From Shewanella holmiensis (lineage in GTDB: Bacteria; Pseudomonadota; Gammaproteobacteria; Enterobacterales; Shewanellaceae): a stretch of 64,000 bases of DNA. A program made the translations under genes and the position numbers. The stretch lies in NCBI RefSeq assembly GCF_025370255.1, contig NZ_JAMTCD010000009.1, positions 62,001-126,000 of the forward strand, in the 5' to 3' direction. Position 1 is the first letter of the stretch; every line of letters begins with the position of its first letter. This document shows positions 44,148 through 55,628 of this stretch, one piece after another. The notes beneath the pieces were generated by a model that worked only from the letters and a program-made list of their open reading frames with translations, did not search any database and had not been told where the DNA came from.

Positions 44148-44249
44148 GAGTATCCAACATTAGGTTAAGTCAGCAAGGTTGCCAGTGAATGCAAGTCTGT
44201 GATCTTAATGTATAATGTCTTTTTGATCTAGCAGGGTTATCAAGTATTC

Positions 44250-44984
44250 ATGCAGGTAAAATCTATCTCCAATGGCGTCATCGCTTGGTGCCCTCCATCC
44301 GCAGAAACATTAACTGTCGATAGTTTTACGGTGGAATATTGGCAAAGTCAAAATGCCGTGGTGGGCCAATCAAAAGGACGTTATACCACTTGGTTTGTAC
44401 AAACTGGTGCTGAGCATCAACACCAACAATGGGTTTTACGACATTATTGGCGTGGCGGACTGATGGAGAAGTTTAGCCGTGATGCTTACCTATACACAGG
44501 ATTAAGCCGAACGCGCGCATACGCTGAGTTGGCATTATTAGCCCAGCTTTATCAGGAAGGATTTGCCGTACCTAATCCGATTGCTGCAAAAATTGAACGC
44601 TTTGGTTTATGGTATCGAGCCGATATTATTATTGAACGCGTTGACGGCGCCAAAGATCTAGTGGCTCATTTAGCACACCAAGCTATGGAGAGCCAGCTAT
44701 GGAAGAAGTTAGGCGAGACTATCGCTAAATTTCACCTGAGAGGCGTATACCATGCGGATCTCAACGCGAAAAACATTTTAATTTCTGCTGAGCAATTTTA
44801 TTTGATTGATTTTGACCGCGGTGAAATCAAATCGCCGCAGTCCAAGTGGCAACAGGCGAATTTACAAAGATTGCTGCGCTCATTTAATAAAGAACAAACA
44901 AAGCTATCCGCTTTACAATTCAATCGTCAAAATTGGCAGCAATTGCTAGATGGGTATCAAACACTCAACCCGATTGACCTGTAA
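44250..44984 (+). CDS. kdkA: 3-deoxy-D-manno-octulosonic acid (Kdo) kinase
   Basis: A 244-residue LPS kinase that phosphorylates the single Kdo residue at position 4 in bacteria with a one-Kdo core. Protein-kinase-like motifs are clear: catalytic loop YHADLNAKNILI and metal-binding YLIDFDRGE. N-terminal YWRGGLMEKFSRDAYLYTGL and SRTRAYAELALLAQLYQEGF are family-typical. It is convergent with waaA (6 bp apart), which makes its substrate. A TATAAT sequence lies at 44211-44216. Confidence 0.95.
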   Translation: MQVKSISNGVIAWCPPSAETLTVDSFTVEYWQSQNAVVGQSKGRYTTWFVQTGAEHQHQQWVLRHYWRGGLMEKFSRDAYLYTGLSRTRAYAELALLAQLYQEGFAVPNPIAAKIERFGLWYRADIIIERVDGAKDLVAHLAHQAMESQLWKKLGETIAKFHLRGVYHADLNAKNILISAEQFYLIDFDRGEIKSPQSKWQQANLQRLLRSFNKEQTKLSALQFNRQNWQQLLDGYQTLNPIDL

Positions 44985-44990
44985 ATATGG

Positions 44991-46256
44991 CTATCCCTTT
45001 AACTGCTGCGCAATAAGTTGGAACTGCTTATCTAACGCGCCGCGGTTCTGTTCTACGACATTCGTCGCAGCTTGTGCCGCTTGTTGGTAAGCCTGCTTAT
45101 CGGCAAAGTAATGCAGTAACGTGGTTGCTAGCGCATCTTGATTGGCAACCACTTTTAGCCCGCCCGCCTGTTCAAGCAATGCGGTAATTTCAGCAAAATC
45201 CCAGTGATTTGGGCCTACTGTTACCGTTAGCCCCATGGCTGCAGGTTCCAATGGATTATGGCCGCCGTTATCAATTAAAGTGCCACCCACAAACGCTTGA
45301 TCTGCCGCACCATACAGCATCACGAGTTCGCCCATAGTATCGCCCAATAATACCTGGGTTTGCTCATTCACCTCGTCATTCATGCTGCGTCGCGCTAACT
45401 GCAATCCCGATTGAGTAACGGTTATAGCCGCCAAGTTAAACTGCTCAGGATGGCGCGGAGCCATAATCAATAATGCATTAGAGTATTGCGCTAAAATTTG
45501 TTTATGCACATTCAGCATTGCATCGAATTCGCCAGGGTGCACACTGCCCGCCACCCAGACAGGCGCATCTGTGCGCTGCCATTGTTGTCTTAGTGATGTC
45601 GCCTGCTGCTGTTTTAGTACATCAATGCTCAAATCAAACTTTACACTGCCACAAACCTGTATTTTATCAACTTCGATACCCAACGCGGCAAATCGGTCTG
45701 CCTCAGTTTGCGTTTGCACCGCAAGCGTCGTTAATCGTTTTAGCATCGGTTTAGTTAGCCATGCTTTATCTTGGTATTTTTGCGCTGATTTTGCCGAAAG
45801 ACGTGCATTGGCCAGCACCAATTTCACCTGTTGTTTATCGGCAAAATACAATAAGTTTGGCCACAATTCGGTTTCCATGATGATAAGCATCTTAGGTTGA
45901 GTTTGACGTAAAAAACGTTTCACCGCGTAGGAAAAATCTAACGGTAAATAACAATGTTGTACGCTATCACCAAAGGCTTTAATCACCTCATTCGAACCTG
46001 TTGGACTTGTGGTGGTAATGGTAAATAGATAATCAGGATAAGCCACCATCAGCTTTTTAATTAAAGGCACTGCGGCTAAGGTTTCACCCATTGATACACA
46101 ATGAAAGATAACATCGGTTTTAGCCCATTTGCACAATCCGAAGCGTTCATTCCAGCGGCTACGATAATCCTGGCTCTTGTAGGCGCGCACGGCAAAATAC
46201 ATCACAACCAATGGAAACAGCAGATATAGAAAAATGGAATACAGAATTCGAGACAT
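44991..46256 (-). CDS. waaA: 3-deoxy-D-manno-octulosonic acid transferase
   Basis: A 421-residue membrane-associated glycosyltransferase that adds Kdo from CMP-Kdo to lipid A precursor. It has an N-terminal membrane anchor (ILYSIFLYLLFPLVVMYFAV), FHCVSMGETLAAVPLIKKL with the catalytic Glu, IIMETELWPNLL, WVAGSVHPGEFDAMLNVHK, APRHPEQF and FVGGTLIDNGGHNPLEPAAM. These are the standard WaaA/KdtA motifs and the length is normal. The presence of kdkA next to it suggests that the enzyme adds one Kdo. Confidence 0.97.
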   Translation of the reverse strand: MSRILYSIFLYLLFPLVVMYFAVRAYKSQDYRSRWNERFGLCKWAKTDVIFHCVSMGETLAAVPLIKKLMVAYPDYLFTITTTSPTGSNEVIKAFGDSVQHCYLPLDFSYAVKRFLRQTQPKMLIIMETELWPNLLYFADKQQVKLVLANARLSAKSAQKYQDKAWLTKPMLKRLTTLAVQTQTEADRFAALGIEVDKIQVCGSVKFDLSIDVLKQQQATSLRQQWQRTDAPVWVAGSVHPGEFDAMLNVHKQILAQYSNALLIMAPRHPEQFNLAAITVTQSGLQLARRSMNDEVNEQTQVLLGDTMGELVMLYGAADQAFVGGTLIDNGGHNPLEPAAMGLTVTVGPNHWDFAEITALLEQAGGLKVVANQDALATTLLHYFADKQAYQQAAQAATNVVEQNRGALDKQFQLIAQQLKG

Positions 46257-46389
46257 TAATTGGCTACTTTTGAGATTTTCACTTGTCAGATAAACACAAT
46301 GTTAACATAATCATAATTCATAGGGATATGGACGCTCGATTATCATGTCGCTGAACGCGTAAATGACTTTTGTTAAATTTGGAAACTGC

Positions 46390-47046
46390 ATGAAAACCCG
46401 CGATAAAATTGTTTTTGCAAGCCTTGAGCTGTTTAATGAGCACGGCGAACGTGCCACCACAACCAATCATATTGCAGCCCACTTAGGTATCAGCCCGGGT
46501 AATTTGTATTATCACTTTCGCAATAAAGAAGACATCATCAATTCCATATTTAGCTTATATGAAAGTCATTTAGAATCTGGCTTTAAACCCTATGATGATG
46601 TGCCCATTACTGTCGACTTGCTGATCGGTTACTTCGATGCCATGTTTTATACTTTATGGCAGTTCCGCTTTATGTATGCCAATTTAGCCGATATTCTTAG
46701 CCGAGATGAAGCCCTTAAAAAACGCTACCTTCATGCCCAACAGCAAGTATTAAATCGTTCAAGTGATGTGTTACGTAAACTGAAAAAAGACGGTATTTTA
46801 GACGTTGAGGATGAACGCATAGTCGACTTAGCTGACACGATTAAAATGATGGTCAGTTTTTGGATCAGTTATCAACTCACTCAAACCAGCATTGGTACGG
46901 TTACCAAAGCCACTCTTTACGATGGGTTATTACGTGTAATGATGATTTTTAAAGCGTATTCAACACCTTCGTCAATTGCCACTTTTGATAGATTAGAGCA
47001 ACACTATCGTGATATGGCAAGTCAAGAGCGCGCTGTTGCTGCATAA
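46390..47046 (+). CDS. TetR/AcrR-family regulator
   Basis: From ATG 46390 (GGAAA upstream; the frame is open from 46363) this gives 218 residues. The helix-turn-helix is at the N-terminus: KIVFASLELFNEHGERATTT then HLGISPGNLYYHFRNKEDI. The C-terminal domain contains FYTLWQFRFMYANLADILSR and MMVSFWISYQLTQ, like a fatty-acid- or acyl-CoA-sensing TetR group common in Shewanella and Vibrio. It lies 280 bp upstream of kbl-tdh on the same strand; whether it controls them is unknown. Confidence 0.85.
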   Translation: MKTRDKIVFASLELFNEHGERATTTNHIAAHLGISPGNLYYHFRNKEDIINSIFSLYESHLESGFKPYDDVPITVDLLIGYFDAMFYTLWQFRFMYANLADILSRDEALKKRYLHAQQQVLNRSSDVLRKLKKDGILDVEDERIVDLADTIKMMVSFWISYQLTQTSIGTVTKATLYDGLLRVMMIFKAYSTPSSIATFDRLEQHYRDMASQERAVAA

Positions 47047-47325
47047 ATCAATATCCCCCAACCTTTTTACGTTAACCCGCTACACTTGTATGCGGGTTGC
47101 TGGCGTTATTTTCACAATTATTTCATAATATTCATTAGATTTTCTAACTTGAAAGCCGCGATTGCCCTAATCTTGTTCATGTTGCATTTGCGACTATAAA
47201 AAACACTGTGGGACAACAAAAATACAGGTTAGAATGCCATCAACTCCAACTTCCAGTCCCCCGTGTAGACAGGTTTTACCGTACGGATTGGATTAGCATA
47301 ATAACCAATATCTAGGAGAAAACAG

Positions 47326-48519
47326 GTGGCCTCAACCTCTTTCTACGACCGCATTAATCAACAAATCGTCGATGTCAAAGCAGACGGTTTATATAAAAGT
47401 GAACGTATTATTGCCTCTGCGCAACAAACGGCCATTGAAGTTAACCACGCTAAAGTTATCAACTTTTGCGCCAACAACTATCTTGGGTTAGCTAACCACC
47501 CAGAGTTGATCAAAGCCGCCCAAGCAGGCTTAAATAGCCATGGCTTTGGCATGGCCTCTGTGCGTTTTATCTGTGGCACTCAAGATATTCATAAGCAACT
47601 TGAAGCAAGTCTTAGCGAATTTTTAGGCATGGAAGATACGATTTTGTATTCTTCTTGTTTTGACGCCAACGCGGGGTTATTCGAAACCTTATTAGATGCT
47701 GAAGACGCTATCGTTTCTGACGCGCTAAACCATGCTTCTATTATTGATGGGGTGCGTTTATGTAAAGCTAAGCGCTTCCGTTATGCCAATAACGACATGG
47801 CCGATTTAGAAATTCAGTTACAAGCCGCTAAAGATGCGGGTGCACGCAATATTTTGATTGCCACAGATGGCGTATTCTCTATGGATGGTGTCATTGCCAA
47901 CCTTAAGGGCGTATGTGATTTAGCCGATAAATACGGTGCGTTAGTGATGGTTGATGATTCACACGCAGTTGGTTTTATTGGTCAAAACGGCCGTGGTACC
48001 CACGAGTATTGCGACGTGATGGATAGAGTCGACATTATCACAGGCACATTAGGCAAAGCTTTAGGTGGCGCATCTGGTGGATTTACTGCTGCTAAAAAAG
48101 AAGTCGTTGAATGGTTACGTCAACGCTCACGCCCTTATTTATTTTCAAACTCATTAGCACCTTCAATTGTGAGCGCATCGATTCGTGTGCTTGAAATGCT
48201 TAAAACGGGCCAGGCGCTTCGTGAAGCTGTATGGGAAAACAGCCGATACTTCCGTGAAGAAATGACCGAAGCAGGGTTTACATTGGGTGGTGCTGATCAC
48301 GCAATTATTCCTGTCATGCTTGGCGATGCGAAGCTTGCCAGTGATTTTGCCAACAAGTTATTAGCAGAAAACATTTACGTGATTGGTTTCTCATTCCCGG
48401 TAGTACCTAAAGGACAAGCTCGTATTCGTACGCAAATGTCAGCGGCACATACCCGTGAACAGCTCGATCATGCTATCGGTGCCTTTACCCGTATAGGTAA
48501 AGAAATGGGTATTATTTGA
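47326..48519 (+). CDS. kbl: Glycine C-acetyltransferase (2-amino-3-ketobutyrate CoA ligase)
   Basis: A 397-residue PLP enzyme with a GTG start and AGGAG 8 nt upstream. Motifs are [49 protein letters not shown] and the PLP lysine in [14 protein letters not shown]. It cleaves 2-amino-3-ketobutyrate with CoA to glycine and acetyl-CoA, taking the product of Tdh encoded 45 bp downstream. The pair forms the threonine degradation operon. Confidence 0.97.
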   Translation: MASTSFYDRINQQIVDVKADGLYKSERIIASAQQTAIEVNHAKVINFCANNYLGLANHPELIKAAQAGLNSHGFGMASVRFICGTQDIHKQLEASLSEFLGMEDTILYSSCFDANAGLFETLLDAEDAIVSDALNHASIIDGVRLCKAKRFRYANNDMADLEIQLQAAKDAGARNILIATDGVFSMDGVIANLKGVCDLADKYGALVMVDDSHAVGFIGQNGRGTHEYCDVMDRVDIITGTLGKALGGASGGFTAAKKEVVEWLRQRSRPYLFSNSLAPSIVSASIRVLEMLKTGQALREAVWENSRYFREEMTEAGFTLGGADHAIIPVMLGDAKLASDFANKLLAENIYVIGFSFPVVPKGQARIRTQMSAAHTREQLDHAIGAFTRIGKEMGII

Positions 48520-48564
48520 TCTTAGATCAAGTAAACCTAAGTTCGGCAACAATAGGTTATTAAG

Positions 48565-49590
48565 ATGAAAGCATTAAGTAAGTTAAAGCCTGAAGAAGGT
48601 ATCTGGATGGTGGATGCACCAAAACCAGAAGTCGGTCACAACGATTTATTAATCAAAATTCGTAAAACAGCAATTTGTGGCACAGACGTGCATATCTACA
48701 ACTGGGATGAATGGGCACAAAAAACCATCCCTGTTCCTATGATTGCCGGACATGAATATGTCGGTGAAGTCGTCGGTATGGGGCAAGAAGTGCGTGGTTT
48801 TAGCATTGGCGATCGCGTTTCTGGCGAAGGGCATATTACCTGCGGTTATTGCCGCAATTGTCGTGGCGGTCGCACCCATTTATGCCGTAACACTTCAGGC
48901 GTAGGCGTTAACCGTGATGGTGCATTCGCAGAATATCTAGTGCTGCCAGCATTCAATGCTTTTAAAATTCCAGCTGACATTCCTGATGAATTAGCCGCCA
49001 TTTTTGACCCCTTCGGTAACGCAGTGCATACCGCATTATCATTTGATTTAGTGGGTGAAGATGTATTAATCACTGGCGCAGGTCCAATCGGTATTATGGC
49101 AGCAGCAGTATGTAAGCACGTGGGCGCTCGCCATGTAGTGATTACCGACGTTAACGAATACCGCTTAGATTTGGCTCGCAAAATGGGCGTGTCTCGCGCA
49201 GTCAACGTTGCCAAAGAAAATTTAAAAGATGTCATGAAAGAGCTAGGCATGACCGAAGGTTTTGATGTCGGATTAGAAATGTCAGGCGTGCCTTCTGCAT
49301 TCCACGCTATGCTAGATACTATGAATCACGGCGGTAAAATTGCCATGTTAGGTATTCCTGGTGGAGATATGGCTATCGATTGGAGCAAAGTCATTTTCAA
49401 AGGGTTAATCATCAAAGGTATTTATGGCCGTGAGATGTTTGAAACCTGGTACAAAATGGCCAGCTTAATTCAGTCAGGATTAGACTTATCACCCATCATT
49501 ACCCATCATTTTAATGTTGACGAGTTTCAACAAGGATTTGATGCCATGCGCTCAGGTCAATCGGGTAAAGTGATTTTAACTTGGGATTAA
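48565..49590 (+). CDS. tdh: L-threonine 3-dehydrogenase
   Basis: A 341-residue zinc alcohol-dehydrogenase-family enzyme oxidising threonine to 2-amino-3-ketobutyrate with NAD+. The catalytic zinc cysteine is in [17 protein letters not shown], the structural zinc site in [15 protein letters not shown], and the Rossmann motif in [27 protein letters not shown] is typical. The product is unstable, so coupling with Kbl is functionally sensible. A 14-bp-stem hairpin ends the operon. Confidence 0.97.
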   Translation: MKALSKLKPEEGIWMVDAPKPEVGHNDLLIKIRKTAICGTDVHIYNWDEWAQKTIPVPMIAGHEYVGEVVGMGQEVRGFSIGDRVSGEGHITCGYCRNCRGGRTHLCRNTSGVGVNRDGAFAEYLVLPAFNAFKIPADIPDELAAIFDPFGNAVHTALSFDLVGEDVLITGAGPIGIMAAAVCKHVGARHVVITDVNEYRLDLARKMGVSRAVNVAKENLKDVMKELGMTEGFDVGLEMSGVPSAFHAMLDTMNHGGKIAMLGIPGGDMAIDWSKVIFKGLIIKGIYGREMFETWYKMASLIQSGLDLSPIITHHFNVDEFQQGFDAMRSGQSGKVILTWD

Positions 49591-49616
49591 GCAATTCCTA
49601 AGCGAATAACCATACC

Positions 49617-49648
49617 AATAAGGGGTTGTATCAATACAACCCCTTATT
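49617..49648 (+). terminator. Hairpin after tdh
   Basis: AATAAGGGGTTGTA and TACAACCCCTTATT form a perfect 14-bp stem with a TCAA loop. The trailing T content is low, but the stem position suggests termination or 3'-end protection. Confidence 0.7.
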
Positions 49649-49699
49649 ACATAATCAGCTTAACGCTTTTATCTATTATCTCTTTCTTTAAGGTGCTAC

Positions 49700-50008
49700 A
49701 TGTCAACTTTCAAGCATTTATCCGTCAACGAACTTATCCATATGACCACAGACTCAAATGAGGTACAGATTGTTGACATCCGTGATGGCGCCTCTTTCAG
49801 CACCGCTCACATTCAAGGCTCAACCAATTTAACCAATGAAAATATCGCCCAGTTTATCGCCAGTGCCGATATGGACAAACCGTTAGTGGTTGTCTGTTAC
49901 CACGGTGTCAGTAGTCAAGGTGCTGCAAACTATCTTATCGAACAGGGCTTTGATGATGTTTATAGTTTAGATGGCGGTTATTCTGCATGGAGCCTGGCTA
50001 ACGCATGA
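49700..50008 (+). CDS. glpE: Thiosulfate sulfurtransferase (single-domain rhodanese)
   Basis: A 102-residue rhodanese with catalytic cysteine in [16 protein letters not shown], and typical [18 protein letters not shown] and [11 protein letters not shown]. It transfers sulfane sulfur from thiosulfate to thiol or cyanide acceptors in the cytoplasm. The glpG start codon overlaps its end by 4 bp, the same arrangement as in E. coli glpEG, although glpR and glpD are not adjacent. Confidence 0.95.
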   Translation: MSTFKHLSVNELIHMTTDSNEVQIVDIRDGASFSTAHIQGSTNLTNENIAQFIASADMDKPLVVVCYHGVSSQGAANYLIEQGFDDVYSLDGGYSAWSLANA

Positions 50009-50847
50009 TAGAAATTGGCCAACTACCTAACGCTCGTGCTGCACAAGCTTTTGTGGATTACCTAACAGGATTAGGTATTGAGAGCTATATTGAGTCTCTT
50101 CCTCAAGGCGTGGCCATTATGTTAGTTGGGCCACAACATGAAGATACTGCCCGTAGTGAGTTTGCGCAATTTGTGTTGCACCCTCACGATGAAAAATATC
50201 TACAAGCCTCATGGGATAATGGCAACACACAGACAAAATTTGATTATGGCTCAGGTACCCTAGGGCTCGTTCAGCAATTTATTACCGGTGCTGGCCCATT
50301 AACGTTAATCACCTTTTTTATCTGTGTCCTTGTGTACGCCTTAATGAATCTAGGCATGGGAAATACCCTCTTTAGCGCGTTATCTTTTGCAGGGGCTGTA
50401 CCAGATAGTGATGTAGCTGAAATTTGGCGAGTATTTACGCCTTCATTAATGCACTTTTCTGCTATGCATATTATTTTTAATTTACTCTGGTGGTGGTACT
50501 TAGGCGGAAAAATAGAGACTCGTTTGGGTTCGCGGCCATTACTGTTTTTACTTTTGATGGCCGGTACATTACCCAATATTCTACAATTTTTTATTACTGG
50601 CCCTAATTTTGGTGGTCTGTCTGGCGTTGTTTATGCCGTTGTGGGCTACACCTGGCTAATGGGCGTGCGCAACCCTAATTGTGGCATTGGTTTGCCACCA
50701 TCTTATATGGGCTTTATGATGGTGTGGTTAGTCCTTGGATTTACTGATTTGCTCGGAATGCCAATCGCGAATGGAGCGCATGTTGGTGGTTTACTGGTAG
50801 GTTTAGCCCAGGCGCTGTTTGATAGCCGCAAACCATCTCAAGTCTAA
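50005..50847 (+). CDS. glpG: Rhomboid intramembrane serine protease
   Basis: A 280-residue protein: N-terminal cytoplasmic domain (residues 1-70) then about six membrane helices. The catalytic dyad is Ser in [12 protein letters not shown] and His in [10 protein letters not shown]. The first-loop motif [20 protein letters not shown] and [11 protein letters not shown] are typical. It cleaves transmembrane segments of membrane proteins. Translationally coupled to glpE. Confidence 0.96.
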   Translation: MIEIGQLPNARAAQAFVDYLTGLGIESYIESLPQGVAIMLVGPQHEDTARSEFAQFVLHPHDEKYLQASWDNGNTQTKFDYGSGTLGLVQQFITGAGPLTLITFFICVLVYALMNLGMGNTLFSALSFAGAVPDSDVAEIWRVFTPSLMHFSAMHIIFNLLWWWYLGGKIETRLGSRPLLFLLLMAGTLPNILQFFITGPNFGGLSGVVYAVVGYTWLMGVRNPNCGIGLPPSYMGFMMVWLVLGFTDLLGMPIANGAHVGGLLVGLAQALFDSRKPSQV

Positions 50848-50860
50848 AAACGCCTTTAGG

Positions 50861-50885
50861 AAAAACCACCTTTTGGTGGTTTTTC
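50861..50885 (+). terminator. Terminator of glpEG
   Basis: AAAAACCACC-TTTT-GGTGGTTTTT, symmetric with A and T runs; probably acts for both convergent transcripts. Confidence 0.9.
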
Positions 50886-50918
50886 ATTTTTAGTCTTACT
50901 AACCGGGTTAGTGTTAGG

Positions 50919-51572
50919 TTAATCAATCATCGCAATAACCTTATTAACCAGCTTTTCAATGCCTTCATTTGCTTCTGCAATATTATTTGCCAACATATAA
51001 GCAGGTGTGGTGACCACTTTATTGACTTCATCAACCACAATATCAACAACACTGGCACTATGATGTTTGCCACCCATTTCATTGAATATATGACCTGTTT
51101 CGCTGTCCGTGCCTATTGTGCCTTTAGCATTTGGGTAAATAAGCGGCAACATCATTGGTGCGATACACATATAACCAACAGGTTTGTTTGCTAGCGCAAA
51201 TTCGCGTAAAAAGGTTTCCACAATCGGCGAAATACTACAGTCACTGCCATTGGTAGCAAAGTTTGATAAATTTTTCGCGGCCCCAAATCCCCCAGGCACA
51301 ATCAAAGCATCAAACTGGGTAATGTCCAAACTGATGGCATTTAACACTTCACCACGGGCAATTCTAGCGGACTCCACTAATACGTTCCGTTTTTCATCGT
51401 TAGCCACTTCGCCTGTCAAATGATTCACCACATGCATTTGCTCAATGTTAGGCGCGAAGCATTGGTATTTAACCCCAGCACGCGCTAAAGCCAGTAAGGT
51501 TAAAACGGCTTCATGCACTTCAGTACCATCAAATACCCCACAACCACTCAGTAATACTGCGATGCTTTTCAT
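50919..51572 (-). CDS. elbB: Glyoxalase/DJ-1-PfpI-family protein ElbB
   Basis: From ATG 51572 this gives 217 residues starting MKSIAVLLSGCGVFDGTEVH, as in E. coli ElbB; a longer start at 51587 is possible. Class-I-amidotransferase-like fold motifs are FDALIVPGGFGAAKNLSNFA and YMCIAPMMLPLI, with the nucleophile-elbow cysteine. The E. coli protein has glyoxalase activity and was linked to isoprenoid synthesis; the physiological role is poorly defined. It is monocistronic. Confidence 0.93.
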   Translation of the reverse strand: MKSIAVLLSGCGVFDGTEVHEAVLTLLALARAGVKYQCFAPNIEQMHVVNHLTGEVANDEKRNVLVESARIARGEVLNAISLDITQFDALIVPGGFGAAKNLSNFATNGSDCSISPIVETFLREFALANKPVGYMCIAPMMLPLIYPNAKGTIGTDSETGHIFNEMGGKHHSASVVDIVVDEVNKVVTTPAYMLANNIAEANEGIEKLVNKVIAMID

Positions 51573-51587
51573 AGTCAGTTTTTCCAT

Positions 51588-52095
51588 TAAAAAATTGATT
51601 AGAGTATTTTATAACAAATACTCAACAAAACACTTGATCTGATTAAAAAACGTGCTAACTTAGCTCATTGAAAAAATTACATCGCCAAATTTTCAGATCA
51701 TTTACCCCACTAAATAAATGTATCTGATAGCGATAAAAACTTCAAAAATATCTTGACTGAACGGCTTGCCGTTAAAGGGACTAACTCAGTTAAATAAAAA
51801 AGTCCACATAATATGAGTAATTTATCAAACTTATAACTTGCTCACAAAAATTAAAATAAAAATTAAAAATCAACAAGTTACGTTTTTCAATTTTAGCCGT
51901 ATTTAAAACTATCCTGTTATTTGAATAAAATGACTCACAGACTTATCCACAGGCTGTGACTATTTGTCATGGCAATTTTTTAAAACCACTAAGCCTGCGA
52001 TAAGTTACTCATAACCTTCAAACATTCTCGCACCATTTCATGCTATATTCACATCCAGTATATTCTTCTCAACCCAGCAGAAACGAACTCATATT
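51588..52095. other. AT-rich intergenic region upstream of polA
   Basis: It contains the polA promoter (GCTATATTC near 52045). There is one perfect DnaA-box sequence, TTATCCACA (51943-51951), inside TCACAG...CTGTGA (about 51935-51959), and a small AACGGC/GCCGTT hairpin near 51763. No coding sequence is supported. Confidence 0.45.
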
Positions 52096-54861
52096 ATGCC
52101 TAAAGTTGCTCATAATCCGCTTATTTTGGTCGATGGATCATCTTATCTTTACCGCGCTTACTATGCGCCTCCCCACTTAACTAACTCAAAGGGCGAAGCA
52201 ACAGGAGCCGTTTACGGCGTAGTGAATATGCTGCGCAGTTTGCTTTCTCGATATGAACCTACCCACATTGCTGTAGTGTTTGATGCCAAGGGCAAAACAT
52301 TTCGTAATGATATGTACAGTGAATACAAAGCCCAACGCCCACCTATGCCTGACGATTTACGCAGCCAAATTGAACCATTGCACCGTATTATTCGGGCACT
52401 AGGCTTGCCATTGATCAGTATTGAAGGTGTTGAAGCGGACGATGTAATTGGCACAATCTCTCGTCAAGCCAGTAAAGAAGGTCGGGCAACGTTAATCAGT
52501 ACCGGTGATAAAGACATGGCCCAGCTAGTAGACGAGCATGTCACGCTAATCAATACCATGACAGACACCATAATGGGTCCCGAAGAAGTAAAAACCAAAT
52601 TTGGAGTCGGTCCAGAATTAATTATCGACTTCTTAGCCCTCATGGGCGATAAAGCCGATAACATTCCCGGTTTACCGGGTGTTGGCGAAAAAACCGCTTT
52701 GGCAATGCTAACGGGGGTAGGTAGCGTTGAGAAATTACTTGCCGATCCCCACTCCGTTGTCGACGTTGGTTTTAGAGGCTCAAAAACGATGCCAGCTAAA
52801 ATTATCGACAATGCCGAGATGCTCAAGCTGTCTTACGAACTCGCCACAATCAAAACCGATGTTGAGCTTGAACAGGATTGGCATCAACTTGATATTAAAC
52901 CGCAAAACCGTGATGAATTAATTAGCTGTTATGGTGAAATGGAATTCAAGCGTTGGTTAGCTGAAATCTTAGATAACACATCTCCAGCCAGCTCTGCGAC
53001 TTCAAGCATCGTCGAAACAGATGAAGAACCGATCAAGAATGAAGTGATTGAGACAGACTATCAAACCATTTTGACCCATGAACAACTTGACCAATGGATT
53101 AGCGCATTATCTCAAGCAGAATTAATTGCAGTGGACACCGAAACCACCAGTTTAAATTATATGGATGCTGAGTTAGTTGGAATTTCATTTGCTATCGAAG
53201 CGGGTAAAGCTGCTTATTTGCCGTTAAGCCATGATTACGTTGGCGCACCACAACAACTTGATAAAGCAGAGGCGTTAGAAAAACTGCGCCCTATCCTTGA
53301 AGGCGCAAAACCGCAAAAAGTAGGCCAAAATCTTAAATATGATATCAGTATTCTTGCCAATGCCGGCATTAAGCTACAAGGGGTACGTTACGACACTATG
53401 CTTGAATCATATGTGTTTAACTCGGTAGCATCCCGCCATGATATGGACGGCTTAGCGCTTAAGTATTTAGGGCATAAAAATATCAGTTTTGAAGAAATCG
53501 CCGGTAAAGGTGCCAAACAAATTACCTTTAACCAAATAGCACTCGAAACCGCCGCACCATATGCCGCTGAAGATGCTGATATCACCCTCAGGTTACATCA
53601 GCACTTATGGCCTAGAGTGGAAAAGGAAATGCAACTAGCCAGTGTATTTAACGAGCTAGAGTTACCGTTAATTCAAGTGTTATCTGATATCGAGCGCCAA
53701 GGTGTTTATATCGACTCTATGTTGTTGAGCCAACAAAGTGATGAATTAGCTCAAAAGCTCGATAAGCTTGAACAAGACGCCTACGTGATTGCAGAAGAAA
53801 AGTTCAATCTTGCATCGCCAAAACAGTTACAAACGATATTTTTCGAAAAATTAAAATATCCCGTAAAAAAGAAAACCCCAAAAGGGGCGCCTTCTACAGC
53901 AGAAGATGTCTTAGTGGAGTTGGCGCTAGATTACCCATTACCTAAAATCATTCTCCAGCACCGCAGTTTGGCAAAATTAAAAAGCACCTATACCGATAAA
54001 CTGCCATTGATGGTGAACTCAACAACCGGACGTGTTCATACCAGCTATCATCAGGCCAATGCTGCAACGGGTCGTTTATCGTCAAGTGATCCTAACTTAC
54101 AAAACATTCCTATCCGCACAGAAGAAGGACGTCGTATTCGTCAGGCCTTTATCGCCCCTGAAGGACGAAAAATACTCGCAGCCGATTACTCACAAATTGA
54201 GTTACGCATCATGGCACACCTTTCACAGGACAAAGGGCTATTAACCGCTTTTGCTGAAGGAAAGGATATTCACAGAGCAACGGCTGCAGAAGTATTTGGC
54301 GTCCACTTTGAAGAAGTGACCACCGAACAACGTCGACGCGCTAAAGCGGTAAACTTTGGTTTAATTTATGGCATGTCCGCGTTTGGCTTAGCCAAGCAGT
54401 TAGACATTCCACGGAATGAAGCTCAAACCTATATAGACACTTACTTTGCTCGCTACCCTGGCGTATTAAAATATATGGAAGACACCCGCGCAGATGCTGC
54501 CGAACAAGGCTATGTTTCTACGCTATATGGTCGCCGTTTATATTTACCCGAAATAAAAGATCGTAATGCAATGCGTCGTCAAGCCGCTGAGCGAGCCGCC
54601 ATTAACGCTCCAATGCAAGGCACGGCTGCAGATATCATAAAAAAAGCAATGATTGCTGTAGCAAATTGGATTAAACAAGAGACTCAAGGTGAGATCACCA
54701 TGATCATGCAAGTACACGATGAATTGGTCTTTGAGGTTGATGCTGATAAAGCTGACACTATGAAGCTAAAAATCTGTCAGCTCATGGCTGAGGCTGCAAC
54801 AATAGATGTGCCATTACTGGCAGAAGCAGGTATTGGCGATAATTGGGATCAAGCGCATTAG
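52096..54861 (+). CDS. polA: DNA polymerase I
   Basis: A 921-residue protein with three domains: 5'-nuclease (residues 1 to about 290; [32 protein letters not shown]), 3'-5' exonuclease (about 325-520; [11 protein letters not shown] with metal-binding Asp/Glu, [21 protein letters not shown]) and polymerase A ([49 protein letters not shown]). All catalytic acids appear intact. It fills gaps in lagging-strand synthesis and repair. The Spot 42 RNA lies downstream as in E. coli. Confidence 0.98.
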   Translation: MPKVAHNPLILVDGSSYLYRAYYAPPHLTNSKGEATGAVYGVVNMLRSLLSRYEPTHIAVVFDAKGKTFRNDMYSEYKAQRPPMPDDLRSQIEPLHRIIRALGLPLISIEGVEADDVIGTISRQASKEGRATLISTGDKDMAQLVDEHVTLINTMTDTIMGPEEVKTKFGVGPELIIDFLALMGDKADNIPGLPGVGEKTALAMLTGVGSVEKLLADPHSVVDVGFRGSKTMPAKIIDNAEMLKLSYELATIKTDVELEQDWHQLDIKPQNRDELISCYGEMEFKRWLAEILDNTSPASSATSSIVETDEEPIKNEVIETDYQTILTHEQLDQWISALSQAELIAVDTETTSLNYMDAELVGISFAIEAGKAAYLPLSHDYVGAPQQLDKAEALEKLRPILEGAKPQKVGQNLKYDISILANAGIKLQGVRYDTMLESYVFNSVASRHDMDGLALKYLGHKNISFEEIAGKGAKQITFNQIALETAAPYAAEDADITLRLHQHLWPRVEKEMQLASVFNELELPLIQVLSDIERQGVYIDSMLLSQQSDELAQKLDKLEQDAYVIAEEKFNLASPKQLQTIFFEKLKYPVKKKTPKGAPSTAEDVLVELALDYPLPKIILQHRSLAKLKSTYTDKLPLMVNSTTGRVHTSYHQANAATGRLSSSDPNLQNIPIRTEEGRRIRQAFIAPEGRKILAADYSQIELRIMAHLSQDKGLLTAFAEGKDIHRATAAEVFGVHFEEVTTEQRRRAKAVNFGLIYGMSAFGLAKQLDIPRNEAQTYIDTYFARYPGVLKYMEDTRADAAEQGYVSTLYGRRLYLPEIKDRNAMRRQAAERAAINAPMQGTAADIIKKAMIAVANWIKQETQGEITMIMQVHDELVFEVDADKADTMKLKICQLMAEAATIDVPLLAEAGIGDNWDQAH

Positions 54862-55628
54862 GCCTTCAAACTTGTGATGGACAAGCCTTTATAGCTAATC
54901 CTAAAAGGCTTAATAGCACTATTGCTAAGTTTGAATTAAACGGCACTTGGCCAATAAGATGAATAATCGAGATTAAAAGCGTTAATACTTAAGTCGTTAT
55001 TCTGAATAATTGAGTTTTGCAATGTACCACTTAGCCAACACCAAGACCCGATTTAGATAAAAAGCAGCCTTATGGCTGCTTTTTCATGTCACAACTAAAG
55101 GAAACCATCAAGACCTGCACCAGCAGATAATGGCAACCAACAAGCACCAAGTTCTATAAAGAGCTGAAGTTTGTTTCCGCATTTTAACCACGCCATATAA
55201 AGCGGCGCTTACTCATTGCTTTTTGCCGTCTAACCAGACCTATCTGCTGAGTCAATCTAGCATCTGCAGCTATTTTCAACCATAACTGCCTTGGATTGAC
55301 TTGCAATAGATCATTGATTGACAGGTAAATTCGTCTTGTTTTCAAAAAATGACAGGTTTGCTACAAAATTAGCCAATAAGTGGAATTCAACTTATTGAGA
55401 CCATCTATTAACCCAAGTTGGGGTTAAGTAATCAATATGATTAATGAGTTATGGAAATTATTAACCAAAGTTCAGCTTATCTAGGGCAAGACACTGAACC
55501 GCGAAGAAGGGTTATTAATGACTGAGCATCGCTAGACTGACAATTTACGTGTGCTCACCATCACATAATTGTCGTTTTTTATGAAAAACAGTTTTTCATT
55601 TTAAGGCTAATGATGTATTATTCTTGTC
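54862..55628. other. Long intergenic region between polA and spf
   Basis: 767 bp without a supportable coding sequence. The first 225 bp end in a terminator (listed). The remainder is AT-rich and holds the spf promoter: TATTAT at 55616-55621, 7 bp before the RNA start, with a weak TTTTCA 17 bp upstream. Confidence 0.5.
55061..55084 (+). terminator. Intrinsic terminator downstream of polA
   Basis: AAAGCAGCC-TTAT-GGCTGCTTTTT, 200 bp after the polA stop. It ends either polA mRNA or a small 3'-UTR transcript. Confidence 0.88.

Noticed and set aside
51588..52095. A replication origin upstream of polA
   Set aside because: Only one clear DnaA box is visible and the flanking genes are not those usual at oriC.
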